Assembly: GCA_003153075.1 (NCBI GenBank)
Contig: PMBW01000207.1
Location: 1 to 6,301, forward strand
DNA: 6,301 nt
From: Dehalococcoidia bacterium
GTDB lineage: Bacteria; Chloroflexota; Dehalococcoidia; Dehalococcoidales; Fen-1064
Direction: 5' to 3'
Under the pieces are notes generated by a model. The model searched no databases and was not told the origin of the DNA. It saw only the letters and a list, made by a program, of their open reading frames with translations. The position numbers and the translations under genes are program-made. Shown here in pieces: positions 5,343 through 6,301 of this stretch (position 1 is its first letter; each line of letters begins with the position of its first letter).

Positions 5343-6301
5343 ATGACCAGAGCAGATTTAACCAGAGATGAATATTCGGAAGGATTGAATATCTTCCGGC
5401 AGCAATTGTCTGAGCAAACGCTTAACCTGGAATTAAAAATTGAAAAACAGCTCGATGCAGGGCAAGAACAAACATACAAAGCTGTTTTTGAATGCGCGAA
5501 CGATATTATATTACTCATCAACAATGCCGGTACGATCATTGATGTCAACCAAAGACTGACTGAAATCGGCGGTTACGAGCGCGGTGAAATTGTCGGCAAA
5601 AACATCCGGGATCTGACCGGAATAATGACCAAAAAGAGCCTGTCCGTCATCATCAACGGCTTTTTAAGACGTGCGGCTGATGTTCACCTTGTCCCCTACG
5701 AAGTGGAGATGATCAAGAAAAACGGAGAGATTTTAACTTTTGAAATCAGCGCCCGCCCCCTGAAAAAAGCGGGGGAAGTAATCGGCGATCTGGCGATATT
5801 ACGTGATATTACCGAGCGGAAATTGACCGAGCAGGCCTTGAAAGTATCGGAACAAAATTTCCGCAATTCGATGGATAGCTCATTCATGGGTATTCGTATT
5901 GTCGATATTGAAGGGCATATTTCGTATTCCAATCAGGCATTTTTGGATATTTTTGGTTACAAAAACGTCGATGCAGCTACCGTGAACCCTCCGCGAGAAT
6001 TATACACGCCCGAATCGTATGTGGATTTTACCAACCGTTTAAATAAAATAAAAAATGGTGAATCAGCCCCGGACACAATGGAAGTGGATATTATACGCAA
6101 AGACGGCGCTGCCCGGCATTTACAACTTTATTACAAGACGCTATTTTGGAATGGCAAGCAGCAATATCAGACGCTGTATAACGATATCACCGAATTTTAC
6201 CAGATGGAAAAGAAATTGGAACAGGCTGCCCGCGAATGGCGGCTGACTTTTGATTCTATTACCGACCTTATTTCCATTCATGACAAAGAAAACCGCTTTT
6301 T
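5343..6301 (+). CDS. Multi-PAS sensor protein (probable histidine kinase), 3' end cut off
   Basis: 319 codons are visible and the frame is open to the window edge. An N-terminal charged, helical segment (about 15-45) leads into three PAS domains. PAS1 (about 44-160) includes AVFECANDIILLI and ends in the typical PAC closing RDITERK (154-160). PAS2 (about 168-288) includes SYSNQAFLDIFGY (194-206) and ends in YNDITE (279-284). PAS3 starts near residue 297 with LTFDSITDLISIHD. No signal peptide or membrane segment is present, so this is likely a cytoplasmic sensor of a small ligand, redox state or similar cue. The output domain is outside the window: histidine kinase is most common after such arrays, but a GGDEF/EAL or sigma54-activator output is possible. 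The ATG at 5343 has GGAG 4 nt upstream and no in-frame alternative start nearby. That GGAG could pair with CTCC at 5326-5329 in a weak 4-bp hairpin. The upstream terminator suggests possible attenuation. Confidence 0.88.
   Translation, partial: MTRADLTRDEYSEGLNIFRQQLSEQTLNLELKIEKQLDAGQEQTYKAVFECANDIILLINNAGTIIDVNQRLTEIGGYERGEIVGKNIRDLTGIMTKKSLSVIINGFLRRAADVHLVPYEVEMIKKNGEILTFEISARPLKKAGEVIGDLAILRDITERKLTEQALKVSEQNFRNSMDSSFMGIRIVDIEGHISYSNQAFLDIFGYKNVDAATVNPPRELYTPESYVDFTNRLNKIKNGESAPDTMEVDIIRKDGAARHLQLYYKTLFWNGKQQYQTLYNDITEFYQMEKKLEQAAREWRLTFDSITDLISIHDKENRF

Noticed and set aside
5267..5548. 93-aa minus-strand frame with a Cys/Ser-rich translation
   Set aside because: Antisense to the start of the PAS sensor, whose frame has clear PAS domain motifs. 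Composition is that of a shadow frame.

Overview
The window reads as a piece of a moderate-G+C bacterial chromosome with short gaps between most genes. The gene content is a riboflavin operon of the ribD-ribE-ribBA type, a Na+/solute symporter, two small proteins and a soluble multi-PAS sensor. This would fit an anaerobic environmental lineage such as Chloroflexota (Dehalococcoidia-like) or a clostridial relative. That assignment is a general impression from protein style, not something the window proves.

Left part, minus strand (1-2570): ribD (deaminase/reductase), ribE (riboflavin synthase alpha) and ribBA (DHBP synthase/GTP cyclohydrolase II, cut by the left edge) lie head to tail. ribD and ribE abut exactly (stop TAA followed at once by a TTG start), and ribE and ribBA are 34 nt apart. 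Together these enzymes cover the route from GTP and ribulose 5-phosphate to riboflavin, apart from lumazine synthase (ribH), which could lie beyond the edge. A good sigma70-type promoter sits so close to the ribD ATG that the transcript should be almost leaderless. No FMN riboswitch is visible.

Middle, minus strand (2600-4500): a gap holding two runs of degenerate 7-nt periodic repeats leads into the 3' end of an SSS-family symporter. The symporter starts at a TTG behind a near-perfect Shine-Dalgarno. Beyond it lies an 82-aa protein with a perfect heptad coiled coil and a single CxxC, transcribed from an exact consensus promoter (TTGACA-17-TATAAT).

Right part (4500-6301): a 63-aa unrecognised protein on the minus strand has a strong ribosome site. 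Its likely promoter carries a dyad exactly in the -35/-10 spacer. A near copy of the dyad core lies past the gene's 3' end. A 383-nt gap then holds a palindrome and a clean plus-strand intrinsic terminator that has no gene before it. This may be the end of a small RNA or an attenuator for what follows. The plus-strand gene at the right end is a cytoplasmic tandem-PAS sensor, cut by the window before its output domain.

I see no mobile element, CRISPR array, tRNA or rRNA, and no clear new multi-gene system. The points most worth a second look are the heptamer repeats, the paired dyads and the orphan terminator.
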